From: Riptortus pedestris
Taxonomy: Eukaryota > Arthropoda > Insecta > Hemiptera > Alydidae
NCBI GenBank assembly: GCA_019009955.1
Contig: CM032229.1
Location: 144,558,501 to 144,622,500, forward strand
Length of the DNA stretch: 64,000 nucleotides
Direction: 5' to 3'
The notes beneath the pieces are model-generated. The model made no database searches, was not told where the DNA came from, and saw nothing but the letters and a program-made list of their open reading frames with translations. Made by a program: the position numbers and the translations under genes. Below, in pieces: positions 10,266 to 21,071 of the stretch (positions are counted from its first letter, which is position 1; every line of letters begins with the position of its first letter).

Positions 10266-10629
10266 TCTAGGTTAATATTTAAGATAGAGAAGAATCCAAC
10301 ATCTCAACATTTATAGAAAATTAAATCTATAACTAGATTGGTTATACAAGATGATTCATCTCATACTATATTTTGATTTTTTCCCACTAAAAAAGTCACG
10401 GGGTCTCGTCTGGTTTCAGTCGTTAACTTGATCTTTAGTTTTACTTAAAACTTATATATCGAGTTTGGTAAAGATCAAACAAAAATTGCAATCGTGAGCG
10501 CGGTGACAGACACATGTGTTTCATTTTGAGGATGGAAATTTGAATCTATTTTTGGAAAATAGCTACATTTCAATTTTTGATATGAGTACAGCCTCAATAT
10601 CTAATTCCTCTTAAGGGACACTGCTAAAA
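10266..10629 (-). repeat. Family A relic lacking the 3' region
   Basis: Begins in the core (TCTAGGTTAATATTTAAG) immediately after the 5' end of the preceding copy. Contains AATTGCAATCGTGAGCGCGG, a degraded first block and the 5' end TCTTAAGGGACACTGCTAAAA. Confidence 0.75.
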
Positions 10630-11689
10630 GTACGAAGTCTACGTCAGTTCTTATTGGTGGAATCAGAGAACAACGTAAGAAACCACAACTGCCAAACGGA
10701 TATTATATTGCCAACGATGTGGGTTATGTAAAACTGTTTGTTAACCTAAGAAAATATTAAATTCGATATAGAAGAAGGCAAGCTGAAGATTTAAAAACAT
10801 TGGATTACGGTATAATTATCATATTATTATGATTAATCCTCATTCCTCTAATCTGTATTTTTAAGGAACTTGCAAATACTTGAACATTGAATATTATTTC
10901 CTTTTTATATTCAAAATCTTGAATTTTTTTTTTTATGGTGAGATAAGATTTTTTTTGTTATGTCTCTTTTCGAACCACGAGTTTGTAGGTTTAGAAAATT
11001 CGAGAACAAGGAAAAATTGAGAAGAAAACGTTTTCCTTAAATCAGTAAATCCTTCTTACAAATTAAAACATCTAAAAGTTTTCTATGTTTATAATAATTT
11101 AGGTTGGAGCTAATAATGGACTCTAGTTTATTCTTGAATTCTGAATCTTCTCTTTAGACATTTGTTATTCTAGGCAAAACCTTATCTTTCAAATAGTTTA
11201 GTCAATTCCGTTCTAATTCGTAAATCAAAAATTTAGTCTTCAATAGCTTAAATTTGATCATTTTTTTTACCTGATTTTTTTTCTGTCTTGATGCCCTTGT
11301 GTCCTGTCTAGATATAGACACTGATTTCAGGTGGTTACTATCTTATCAAGTTTAGATTAATTAATCGATTCGTGCTAGTTATTGACCGCCCAGCCACCTA
11401 CCTTCCCCCATGTTTACACTAGCTTCCATAGCAAAATTTTATTAACGACATCACAGTATAATGAATTAGCAACTCAATTTTCAAGGTACTAGTTGCTTAC
11501 CATTTTCAAATCGGACTTAAAATAGTAATTCCATTTGACTGTTCAATGAAACTGGTTATTCCAAGCAAGATAGGACGGAGGAAAGTAAGCTCTACCCAAG
11601 TAAAAGATCAGTGATCATAAAGGACTGGTTGGGTATTGGTGGGATTAGAAGTCAAGATTGTAATAAGATAACTCAGGTGATAGAAAAAA
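10630..11689. other. No feature recognised
   Basis: A+T-rich, with short T-runs at 10925 and 11264. A donor-like TGGTAAGC on the minus strand near 11499 has no open exon attached. Confidence 0.45.
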
Positions 11690-12126
11690 AGTCAGTCTAA
11701 GCAGATACTACTAAGCAGATATCCCATGTGAAGTTTTAAAATGAGAAATCAGCTTACTAATAACAGTAGTAGTAATGAATCTCTAAACCCATTCACGAGG
11801 TCCGAACAGTTACGGAAACGGTCGAACTTGCTTTCGGAGGAAAGCCCCGAATATAGCTGACTTCTGCTGACCACACACACAATACAAATGAAAATATCTT
11901 GGTTAATATTCAAGATAAAGAATAAACGTATAGAACAACATTTATAGTAAATTTATTTTGCAATAAGATTGATTCTATACAATTTTTTGATCCGACGCAT
12001 AATAACGGTGATATTTCGAATTTTCAAAAGTCACCCCTCTAAACACCCCTCCCACTGATCCGATTTCAGCCATTAACAAACATGATCTTTCTTTTTACAT
12101 AAAACGATTAAATTTAAAGTTAACAG

Positions 12127-12170
<44 letters not shown>

Positions 12171-12292
12171 TTGAATGGACCTCATTTTTGTTATCTCCTG
12201 GAGATCGATGGACATTTCAAGAAAGATTTTGAAAACCGCGTCATGAGTACGACCTCAATAGCTGTTTTCCCTTAAGGGAAGTCTGCTAAAAA
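11690..12292 (-). repeat. Family A copy, GTTCG 3' type
   Basis: The 3' terminus is damaged (GTCAGTCTAAGCAG, with the hairpin gone), but CTAAGCAGATATCCCATGTG, GTTACGGAAACGGTCG, the core, a (TA)n of about 38 bp, the first block and the 5' end CCCTTAAGGGAAGTCTGCTAAAA follow in order. Confidence 0.85.
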
Positions 12293-12400
12293 TACATATA
12301 ACAACGATTGTAGAATATTACATTGGCCAAAAGATGGGTTATTATATTTTTCGATCAGATTCAAAATGGAGATATTTCGATTTTTCTTTTAACCCTCACC
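12293..12400 (-). repeat. Family A core relic
   Basis: ATACATATAACAACGATTG to TTTTTCGATCAGATTC and GGAGATATTTCG are core sequence, starting straight after the 5' end of the previous copy. The rest is lost. Confidence 0.6.
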
Positions 12401-12904
12401 TAACTTGTATGCAATACATCGAATTCGAGCTTGAATTGAGACATTTGTTGTTTCTTATATAGGCTTATTGCTAATCTGAAATGAGTGAATGAGGGTTTAA
12501 AAAGGCTGAAAAATGCAAATAACAGAATTGGCGAAAAATAAGAAAAATCAGCGAAACGATGTAAGTTAGTCAGTGTTTCCTCGCATTTCAATTTCTCATT
12601 AACAAACCCCTTCCTGGAACGTCCTTAGATATTATTAAATCAGACACGATAATATTTGGGTGTAGTAAACATGAGGGCTATTTAGTTTATACTAGATATT
12701 GTCGGTTCAACTTACATATAAAAAGAAAGCTGGCATTTAAACAGACATGAATTCTGCCCCACATTCACAGGTGAAAAATTAATAAAGCATTTCTTGCAGC
12801 TATGCGTAAACATGGCAGCTATCCAAGGCATGAAATGAAAATGTAGGTCTTACATAGTACGTCTCTATAGTCATGATTCAACAACTGGAAACTATTCATT
12901 AACC
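12401..12904. other. No feature recognised
   Basis: Unique A+T-rich DNA between two family A copies; no coding or repeat signal. Confidence 0.45.
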
Positions 12905-13261
12905 AAAAAAAAAGTCCGTCACGCAGGGTCTGCGTAAACTAAGCAGATTTCCCACGTGAACTTATACAGTAGATAAATCTGCCCAATAACAACTGTGGTA
13001 GTAAGGTATCTCTTAACCTATTCAAGAGGGACGAATAGTTACTGAAACGGCCGCCAGAGCTCTCGGCGGAAAGTCCCGAACATAGCCAACTCCCGCCGAC
13101 CACAGACTTCATAAAAATGCAAATATCTCGGTTAATATTCAAGATAGAGAATAAATGTATATAACAATATTTATAGTAAATTTAATTTGCAATAAGATTG
13201 ATTCTGTACAAGTTTTCGATCCGACGTATAGTACCGGAGATATTAAGGGAAATCTGCTAAT
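12905..13261 (-). repeat. Family A copy, GTTCG 3' type, 5' half deleted
   Basis: Intact 3' end (AAAGTCCGTCACGCAGGGTC, CTAAGCAGATTTCCCACGTG) and GTTCG-type region with CGGCGGAAAGTCCCG. The core then stops at CCGGAGATATTAAGGGAAATCTGCTAA: the core is fused directly to the 5' terminus, deleting microsatellite and first block. Confidence 0.88.
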
Positions 13262-13306
13262 AAGTTGTGTCAGTGTTATTTCAATTTTTATTTTTCTTTT
13301 TTTTAG

Positions 13307-13382
13307 TGCAGAACTAGTATATTACATTGTTCTGAGGGCAAATAACTCCAAGATACCTTGTATCATGTTAATTTATGAATGA
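13307..13382 (+). CDS. Candidate terminal exon (weak)
   Basis: A long T-rich tract ends TTTTTTTTAG at 13306. The next 25 codons (phase 1) read AELVYYIVLRANNSKIPC and end in TGA after a few hydrophobic residues. The acceptor is strong by eye and the peptide could be membrane-associated, but no partner exon or family is known. It may equally be chance beside the repeat that ends at 13261. Confidence 0.2.
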
Positions 13383-13508
13383 GTGAATGTAAAATTAACT
13401 CGCCTTAGTGCCTATTAATGAACTCAATTAATAATTGAAGGAAAATTTGCTATTGAGGATTTACTCATAGCGGAATTTTAAATGAGAAAATGAGACCTGC
13501 TAAAATTG

Positions 13509-13509
<1 letters not shown>

Positions 13510-13552
<43 letters not shown>
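13510..13552. repeat. (TA)n microsatellite
   Basis: About 43 bp of TA at the left edge of family T. Confidence 0.95.
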
Positions 13553-13553
<1 letters not shown>

Positions 13554-14171
13554 TAGCGGACCCGACAGACGTTGTCCTACATGATATTTCAAGCAATTAG
13601 GATATTAAATTTAATGATATTCTGTATAAAACAAAAGTTAGTTTTAATAACACAAAAAATAACTTTTTTTATGTGGACGTTTACCTAAAAACAAATAGAA
13701 ATTGAAATATCGCGAATTTTTTATTCAGGCCTCCCTTATAACCCCCACTCCCGTTCGAACCTAAACAATTTAATATAGCTTATAATCATGGAAGAATTAA
13801 TGCTAATTTACATATGGAGTTTTGTTAAGTTCGGTTAAATCGTTAGTTCCCAATAAAATTGTTAGCTCCCACTTTAATTTTTTAGTGTATATCTCGTTTA
13901 TACTTTGTTATACGACAAAAGTGAATATAAAAAAAGTTACTCTAAATAACAAAATAAACAAATTTTATTCTGTGCATATTTGTCGAAAAACCAATGGGAA
14001 ACGAAATATCGCTATTTTTAATTTTAGGCCTCCCTTATAACTCCTGCTCCATCTGCCGGGCTGATTTGTGAATCTAAACCATCCGGGGGACACCCAAACA
14101 CATACAAAAAAATTCATTCAAATCGGTCCAGCCGTTTAGGAGGAGTTCAGTGACATACACACGTACAGTAG

Positions 14172-14173
<2 letters not shown>
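13553..14173 (+). repeat. Interspersed family T, copy 1
   Basis: Begins ACTAGCGGACCCGACAGACG and ends AATCGGTCCAGCCGTTTAGG, TACACACGTACAG, with (TA)n on both sides. Inside are two related units (about 13620-13745 and 13895-14045) sharing AAATAACAAAATAAACAA, a GAAATATCGC motif and AGGCCTCCCTTATAAC. The terminal motif AATCGGTCCAGCCGTT is common in insect repeats (recollection). No ORF; class unknown. Confidence 0.7.

Positions 14174-14223
<50 letters not shown>
14174..14223. repeat. (TA)n microsatellite
   Basis: About 50 bp, shared by the end of family T and the following family A relic. Confidence 0.95.
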
Positions 14224-14227
<4 letters not shown>

Positions 14228-14231
14228 ATGC

Positions 14232-14520
14232 TCAGCTCTTGCTATAATTTTTGTTTGATCTTTACCAACCTCGATATTTAAGTGTTTTATGTAAACCTAA
14301 ATATGAAGTTCGTTAAGCCTGTAATCGGATGAGGGGAGGGGGATTAAGAAGGGAGAAATGGACATTAAGAGCCAGAAAAATGTTATAAAATAGATAACTT
14401 TATTCTAAATTTCGTACCCTAATCATCTTTTTCTATACATTTTTTTTCTCTGGCTCCAATATTAGCTGAGATATTTGCATTTCGTAAATCATTTGCGACT
14501 AGCAAGAACCCAATAATATA
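14232..14520 (+). repeat. Family A relic, core
   Basis: CTCTTGCTATAATTTTTGTTTGATCTTTACCAA, a GAGGGGAGGGGG tract and TTAGCTGAGATATTTGCATTT are diverged core. No termini. Confidence 0.7.
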
Positions 14521-14824
14521 ACACCAAGTGTCTTCTTCCTCGAATACTAGGCATATCATCCATCAAGGAACTTGGGAGGGAGTTAGAGGAGGGCTAGAAT
14601 AATATTAAAATATTATTTCTCCATTATTATTTATCCAACCACAAACAAACTTACTATACGAAGACATAGTTAATGTCACATACAAAACCGAATTCTAGAC
14701 AAATTGTAATTAGAATGGATGACAGGAAAAAAACCACCTTCGGACTATCAATAGTACAATCAAGTAGTGGCCATCCCCTATGGTGGTGGTACTGTCTTTC
14801 CGAATGAACGCATGCAAGTAGCTC

Positions 14825-14935
14825 TGAAGATGGAGACAATAGTCTTCGAAAGTGCTTAGTACTGAAATAAAAAACTTGTGAAGAATGGGACGTCTTTTTC
14901 TCTCTCCAACTATTAACGTGTATTTCAAGATTTGT
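14825..14935 (+). repeat. Family P fragment (hairpin plus GAAA motif)
   Basis: CTCTGAAGATGGAGACAATA then GTCTTCGAAAGTGCTTAGTA and AATAAAAAACTTGTG. The stem GGAGAC/GTCTTC with loop AATA is followed by GAAA. Related CTGA..stem..GAAAG segments occur at 33121, 44440 and 61113. The same layout recurs in many invertebrate repeats (recollection). Confidence 0.4.
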
Positions 14936-15919
14936 TTAGGTACAAAGGCCTCTCTCTCAGAAAGAAATATAGATTAGAATGACGTAGATGAGAGTGAGAT
15001 GACGTCATCCCAACAAATGGATAATATGCTTCCTTTTTTTTCGAAATACAAGTTTGAAAATAGAGTTTGTGGCTCTCTAATCAGTGCCGCGCTCTCTATA
15101 AATATATAATAGAAGGTCTATTTCCAGAAAGTTGAGCTTTTAATAGTTTCTAAAATGGAGAAATGTTTTGCTAGGAAACCCCAAATGCAAACAGTACCAT
15201 CTGGTTCAATAAGAATCTATTCAAAGGGATTGTTGAGCAGTAGCAAGCAAATTTGTACACAATTTATTTCAACGAGCGATAAACTGATAAGATTCTAGAA
15301 ATAGGCAGCATTCTATAACGATAAATTTTATTTATATTATCTAAGAAAAATTTATTACTCTCACAGTGAATTTGGCGTACTCCCAAAGTTTTATTTGTTA
15401 TTCTATTCTTTATTTGTAATCTTTGTCAATAGTGGAGGTATTTTTATAATGGACGCCAAGCCTTATACAGTGATAGAAAAAATTAAGAAATTATAAATCA
15501 GTGGGGAAAAAGTAAAATCGAAAATGTTAGTATTACTTCAATTAAATGATAGAATATTTTAAAAGAAATGTTATAATAAGGAAAAATACTACACATTATA
15601 TACAAAGTAATAACATAACTCTACAAACATTTTATACAAATCATGTCACAAGTTGTGGGCTTCAGTCAAACCCATTCCAACCCTTACCATGTAATTATTA
15701 AACTTTTCAAGTATACTGTGAACAGTTTACTCAAAAGTGGTTGAAAATTATTTATAGCATATTCAAATATGTAATTAAAGGATTGAAATGCCCCTTCATG
15801 TTAAGATTATGGATTTCTATAAGAACTCGCCCCCCCCCCTCCCTGATATTTATGACATTGCCCTAACCTATTATGCCATTGTTCTTAAACGCTGTGGTCA
15901 GAAAATTCAAAAATACCGT
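14936..15919. other. No gene recognised
   Basis: A+T-rich. Holds one TGACGTCA palindrome at 15000-15007 and a C-run near 15830. Nothing else seen. Confidence 0.45.
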
Positions 15920-16055
15920 GCCCTGGTATTAAAATAAATTATTCATTATTATTACACTTTTTGCAACTAAGGGTAATTTGGAAGGGGTTATCTACAGGTC
16001 ACCAGCCCTTTCTAGCCAGGGTGGGACTAAGGATTTTATGCCTTGGTATTAGAAT
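15920..16055 (-). mobile_element. 5'-truncated SINE with 16-bp target duplication
   Basis: SINE 3' part (15936-16039): ACTTTTTGCAACTAAGG, GGGGTTATCTACAGG, CCAGGGTGGGACTAAGG. Flanks GCCCTGGTATTAAAAT and GCCTTGGTATTAGAAT agree at 14 of 16 positions. Confidence 0.85.
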
Positions 16056-16255
16056 TGATATATATGTATCTACACCTCGCATCATAATATCAACTCTACC
16101 AAAACTCAATATACATACCACTAAATATTTAAATATATAAAGCCACAATTGGAATCTCAACTAGTTTAGAACAGTGCTCAGATTCACCGATAATTAGTAT
16201 ACAAATATTATGTTTTTTTTTTTAAATTTAATGGTAACAGTTTTATACTGCTTTA

Positions 16256-16676
16256 GTATCTTCTTAGCCATATGAGTTACGGCGATGGTCTTAATTAAAG
16301 AGGATTCGATTTTCACCTTGGCAATATACATTTATTGAGTGAAGATCTCATTAAATGAATTTCTTAGTCCCACCCTAATTAGAGATGGATGTTAACCTGT
16401 AATTAGGGCTCAGGTTAGCCATGTGAGTTAAAGCTTTGACTTTAATCTCACATGATAAACCTAGAGTGGCGAGTTCAATTCCCGCCTGGGCAATAGGAAT
16501 TTCTTTAGTGACAGAATTCATTAAATAAAATCCTTAGTCCCCACCCTGGCTAGAAAAGATTGGCAACCTATAGATAACCCGTCCCAATAGCCTTAGTTGC
16601 AAAAAGTGGACGTTAATAAATATTTTTTTAATTTAACCTGTAATTAGACGTAGTGGCATAAAGTTAATAAATATCA
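16256..16676 (+). mobile_element. Older SINE copy, split by a younger SINE
   Basis: CTTAGCCATATGAGTTA, a box-B-like GAGGATTCGATTTTCACC and CTTAGTCCCACCCTAATTAG run up to TTAACCTGTAATTAG (16406). The same copy resumes after the second TTAACCTGTAATTAG at 16648 with ACGTAGTGGCATAAAGTTAA and an AATAAATATC tail. Its middle is occupied by the younger element. Confidence 0.85.
16392..16647 (+). mobile_element. Full-length SINE with perfect 15-bp target duplication
   Basis: Best reference copy. The SINE is 16407-16632 (226 bp): GGCTCAGGTTAGCCATGTGA (box A region), TGGCGAGTTCAATTCCCGCC (box B region), body with CACCCTGGCTAGAAAAG and ATAACCCGTCCCAATAGCC, tail CGTTAATAAATATTTTTTTA. TTAACCTGTAATTAG is exact at 16392-16406 and 16633-16647. 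Box positions suggest a tRNA-derived head with an internal pol III promoter. Confidence 0.93.
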
Positions 16677-17148
16677 AACAAAAATTTGTTAGTTGGAAAA
16701 ATCAAAGAAAATGGAATAACATCCCAATGGTTCTGAGTAAAAACCACCCAATAATAGTAAAAACAACTCATAAGAAATTTAAATTATGACTCTGCTGCAA
16801 CCAACAAACGTGTTCATTTAACTTGCACCCAAGAAAAACTGAAGTCCAGATAGTTCGATAATTTATCATATAAATAATCTCATAAAATGAGGCATATAAT
16901 TGATTGATATCCAAATTCGTAGCGGCAATCTAAAATATATACATACCCGTATTTACTATTGAAACATGTGGCGGCTAAAGATGTAATAACAACAACATTC
17001 AATGGGCGAATGAAGAGAAATGGTAATCAACCTATGACCTTCAGCCATGTTGCAATGACAACCGCCTTGCATATTAACTACGTTCTAATTGCTGTTGAAT
17101 TATTGCAATACCCTTAACAATAATCATGCTCTGTTTAGATTCTTACAG

Positions 17149-17257
17149 AGTGTACAAGCTGCTCCTGTAAAGTGTCCGTGGGAGAATGAAAGAGCTGGGT
17201 ATTTCCAAAATTTCCAAAACCAAACAACACGTTCAAACTTTCGATCAAAATGGGAAG
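17149..17257 (+). CDS. Candidate internal exon
   Basis: Acceptor: CCTTAACAATAATCATG (branch-like CTTAAC), a T-rich stretch, then TTCTTACAG. Donor: GGGAAG|GTAAAG. The 109 nt between are open in one frame (36 codons, ending phase 1): SVQAAPVKCPWENERAGYFQ then NFQNQTTRSNFRSKWE. The mix of Gln, Arg, Trp, Cys and Pro is unlike local noise. I do not know the family. Lies next to a damaged family A end at 17322, not inside a recognised repeat. Confidence 0.35.
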
Positions 17258-17321
17258 GTAAAGCTTTTTAATGAGTGGAATCTGCTAACGTGTAAAATGA
17301 GTTTGATTAGAAGGAAACTAA

Positions 17322-17520
17322 AAAAACTCCGTCACACAGCCTAAATATACTAAGCAGCTGCTGGAATGACATCTGTAGAAGGAGGCAGCCTGTGTGTAAG
17401 TTCAGCACAGATGACGTCATCTCCAGTATCCATTCTCTGTTTATACCGTTCATACATATATAAACTATATAAACGTGGCATGAAATCTAAGCTGGACATA
17501 CAATGAGTAGGAGTGAGAGT
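17322..17520 (-). repeat. Family A 3' relic, variant with TGACGTCA
   Basis: CTCCGTCACACAGCC, ACTAAGCAGCTGC are the degraded 3' end. AGATGACGTCATCTCCAG, CCATTCTCTGTTTAT and ATGAGTAGGAGTG then match another 3' region type seen at 6725, 7150, 25375 and 53240. Confidence 0.5.
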
Positions 17521-17915
17521 TCACGGAAATTAATCGTATTAGGAAAGTCAGAGAATTATTTATTAATTTATTTATTTGAAAAGCTCCGCAACTAGGCGAT
17601 GTCGCTCAGTACCGATTGTGAAGGTCCGGTGCGCCCCAGTCACATGCAGCCAAAGGTAACCAAAAAGTCAGAGAATTATGTAAGGCACGAAAATTACAGA
17701 ACCTTACGTAATCTACAAAATTAACCACAACATTTTTTTATAAGACACATAGTAATGAAATATTTCATTCCTTTTGAACTGTTCCTGTCGATTTTTAGTT
17801 TTGGAAGAAACATTTAAAGATAGAGTCTGGTTAAGACTAAATGAATTTATTAAGGCCACTAAATAAATATATGTCAGCATTAACATACAAACACACGCAT
17901 ACGTACACATACACT

Positions 17916-17916
<1 letters not shown>

Positions 17917-17948
<32 letters not shown>
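17917..17948. repeat. (TA)n microsatellite
   Basis: About 32 bp with no family A blocks recognisable beside it. Confidence 0.9.
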
Positions 17949-17951
<3 letters not shown>

Positions 17952-18084
17952 CTTATTTCCAAGATAATCTTATAGAAAACCAAGAATTGTCCTTTTTACA
18001 CTTGAATCTTTCGACAGGTACATTATCCATTCACTGTTATCCAAAGCATGCATGTACTTCAAAATATTAATGAATTTTTATCAT

Positions 18085-18172
18085 ACAGGTGGGAATCGAA
18101 CTCACAACTCAAGGTTGTACAAATTGTATCTTATGACGCCGTAACTCACGTGGCTGATCTGATCCCTCATTT
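18085..18172 (-). mobile_element. SINE head fragment
   Basis: CAGGTGGGAATCGAACTCAC is the complement of a box B (GTTCGATTCCC) and AACTCACGTGGCTGATCTGA the complement of the box A region. Only the roughly 85-bp tRNA-like head is present. The middle differs from the main SINE, so it could be a related subfamily. Confidence 0.6.
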
Positions 18173-18310
18173 TAATTTATGCTAATTATTTTAAAATTTT
18201 CTAGCTGATTTCGTTGTGTACTAATCAATGACGTATGTGAAGTCAATACTTGAAATTTATGGTGTTCGATAGGAAATACTCCTCGGGGACTATGCTCGTT
18301 CTTAGCTCAG

Positions 18311-18384
18311 CAATGCGCGTTGACATGTCTGAAATGAATGGGCTCTTTCTGCCGACGCAGAAGCTGAATGGAATCTTAGACTGA
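18311..18384 (+). CDS. Candidate terminal exon (very weak)
   Basis: TTCTTAGCTCAG is followed by a frame reading AMRVDMSEMNGLFLPTQKLN and a few more residues to TGA at 18382. It is GC-richer than surroundings. No upstream exon or family is known. Confidence 0.15.
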
Positions 18385-19519
18385 AAAACTGTCAACGGAA
18401 TAAGATCTACTGTTTTATTACTACCAAGGGCATAACACTAACCAGGCGCTGATGATGTAGCTTGATCATGGAAAGTACACATAAATTAATTAATACCTCT
18501 CAAGAACAAGTACAAGAACTTTTCCATTGATCTTGATAAATAGTCAAAGGAGAAAAAAATCGATATATACGTGTACAACATGTACGACAACTTTCGAATT
18601 AAATTTCAAATTTTCAAGAGTAAATGTTTTTAAGACTTGGTAGATTTCGTTAACTGGAAAACTTTTTAAGATGGGGTGGGTTTGGAAAAAACAGATATTT
18701 TCAATTGTTTGGTCGCTCTTGTGATAATGAAAATATGTACCTACAGAACCTATTCTGTTTATTATTACAGACTCAACTCTTAGGAAGGCCCTTATGATTA
18801 ATAATGCTTAATTTTACTGTTCCTTCAAAAAATTAAAAAACCAAGTTCCATTAATGTTATGCTTCAATTGTAAGCCATCCATTGCTAAAGTGAGTTTCAA
18901 TCTAAATTTTGAATTATTGAGAACTGTAAATGTAGAAGACAATTTGTTGAACCCGCGGTTTTGCTGTGGCTTAGGTATTTCTTTTTGAAGTTAGGGTTAA
19001 GAAAGAAGACAGCAATAAATATTAAGTCTAAGAAGTATATTTAAATTTATTAGGTTCTCTACTGCAATCAAAGGGTTTATTCAAACTGAATAAATAAACA
19101 ACGAAAGGAAAATAAGCTAAATAAATTTTTAAATGAAAGATTTTATTTCTCTTAGTCACTGGTTATATATGCATATATGACATCTGGCCAATACAAACAA
19201 TATTAAAAGGGCAGAGGTAGAATGTTGGCCGGCTGTTTTCCTGACATATTTTTAGCTGACTCTGGGTTCTCTTTGCCCTTGACCAGCTGAAGCATATCTC
19301 ACAATCACAAGAATTTCGTGGCAACTCCCTCAAAAGATTTGTCTACATCAACACATCTCGATGGCTGTGGCAATGAAACAGAGGGGTATTATCATGCATG
19401 AGATTAAATTTGGTCCTGAATATATTTAGTCCATTAATGATAATTTTTGCGCTGTGGCTTCAGAGTTATATTTCTTGTGGGTTCATTTTCTCTCAAAGGA
19501 AGCTGCGGGGTGCAGCTAG
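18385..19519. other. No gene recognised
   Basis: A+T-rich with a GC-richer patch at 19200-19530. No convincing exon or repeat. Confidence 0.4.
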
Positions 19520-19586
19520 TGAGGTTGGACTCATGACCATCATTTCTTCAAATGTCCATCGATCCAACAGTTTATTATTAAAAGTT

Positions 19587-19641
<55 letters not shown>

Positions 19642-20206
19642 TTGTCCGATATTGCTCTAATGGTCGCAATTTTTGTTTGATTGCTACCAAACTTGGAGGT
19701 GTGTGTACGCTACTAAGCGTTCCATGTAAAAGTATAGACTAAGTTCGTTAACGGTTAAAATATGAACGGAGGGAGAAGGGAGGGGGTTTACAGGGGGGAA
19801 ATGCCGGAAATTCAAAGTATCTCCTTTACTATAAGTTGGATCGAAAAATCATATATGCCTAATTTCGTTTAAAATTTAATTTTCTAGAAATTTCGTTCTA
19901 TACACTTGTTCTCGGTTTTGAACCGGCTACTTTTAGTCATTGCAGTTTAACAATAAGCGAATCATTATGGCATGTCGTATTCCAAGCTTAAAATCCAATA
20001 GTGTTTTTAGATGCAAATTAGATGAAATACATGCAAATTCGTTGTGTGATGATGTCATCAAATTCAATTTTATCGACCGTCCACTTCTACTCATCGGATA
20101 TTTTTTGGAATTGTAGAATATATGATGAAATGAGATCAGTAATGTGTCATTCCAGCAACTAGGAAATCTGCTTAGTTGGCGCAGCCCATGCGAGACCAAC
20201 TTTTTA
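19520..20206 (+). repeat. Family A copy, TGATGACATC-type 3' region
   Basis: Starts inside the 5' module (TTCTTCAAATGTCCATCGATCC), then (TA)n 19595-19640, ATTGCTCTAATGGTCG, the core, a 3' region with GATGATGTCATC and GATGAAATGAGATCAG, and AGGAAATCTGCTTAG with hairpin GCGCAGCCCATGCG and AACTTTTT. Confidence 0.85.
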
Positions 20207-20230
20207 AACTGTTGGTCTCTTGAACATTAC

Positions 20231-20231
<1 letters not shown>

Positions 20232-20320
<89 letters not shown>

Positions 20321-21071
20321 TGTTACCGCTCTAGCGGATTTAGTCATATCGTTACCAAACTTGATATATAATCGTTTTATGTTAAAATAAAGATCAAGTT
20401 CGTTGACGGCCGAAATCGGACCAGGAGGGGTTTAGAGGGGAGGATTTTCGAAAATTCGAAATATCTCTGTTATTATACGTCAGATCGAAAAATTGTATAG
20501 AAACAATCTTATTGCAAATTCAATTTACTTTAAATATTGTTCCGTACATATATTCCGTATAATGAGTATTAACCGAGATATTTGGATATTATAGTTTTAC
20601 GCTTTCAGTAAATGCCCACTCCTACTAGTGTCATATTAATAATAAGCTGATATATCATGAACCATTTCATTAAAAGGTTAAATATGGAATATTGCTTTCA
20701 TTGAACTTTTACTTTGTGAGATATATGCAAATACACCCCCACCCCTCTTTTGTTTTTCTAAAAAAATACAGCATTAGCTTTAAATAGTTTTCATTAAAAT
20801 GAATGTGTTATATTCAGATAAATTTCATTAATGATTTTTTCTGGCCTAGAATTCAAGTTGTCAGGCCTGTTTGTTTACAATTCAGATGCTTTACGTTCTA
20901 GAGTTATTAAATTTCTCAGTCAGTTATTTGTAACTGAAAGATTTCTCATTACTGTTTGTATTTATTCACTTAATATTTGCGGTGGTGTTACCAGTATGTA
21001 TATTTATCTATTGTAAAACATCGCTTGGGAAAACTTGCTTAGTTTACGGAGCCCCTGCGTGGCGGACTTTT
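20232..21071 (+). repeat. Family A copy, long 3' type, compound (TA)n(TG)n
   Basis: The 5' module is lost up to the microsatellite (TA 20234-20271, TG 20272-20319). GTTACCGCTCTAGCGG, core, long 3' region with ATTTGCGGTGGTGTTACC, and terminus ACTTGCTTAGTTTACGGAGC with CCCTGCGTGGCGGACTTTTT. Confidence 0.9.

Noticed and set aside
11499..11620. Minus-strand exon ending at a good GTAAGC donor
   Set aside because: All three frames contain stops before a plausible acceptor.
14830..14900. Complete hammerhead ribozyme
   Set aside because: A core half and a possible stem III can be drawn, but the base after stem III is G, stem I does not pair, and an extra U interrupts the core.
14654..14928. Two overlapping minus frames
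   Set aside because: Near or in a family P fragment; no coding features.
19398..19742. 114-codon frame with Ile-Tyr repeats
   Set aside because: Spans a (TA)n tract of a family A copy.
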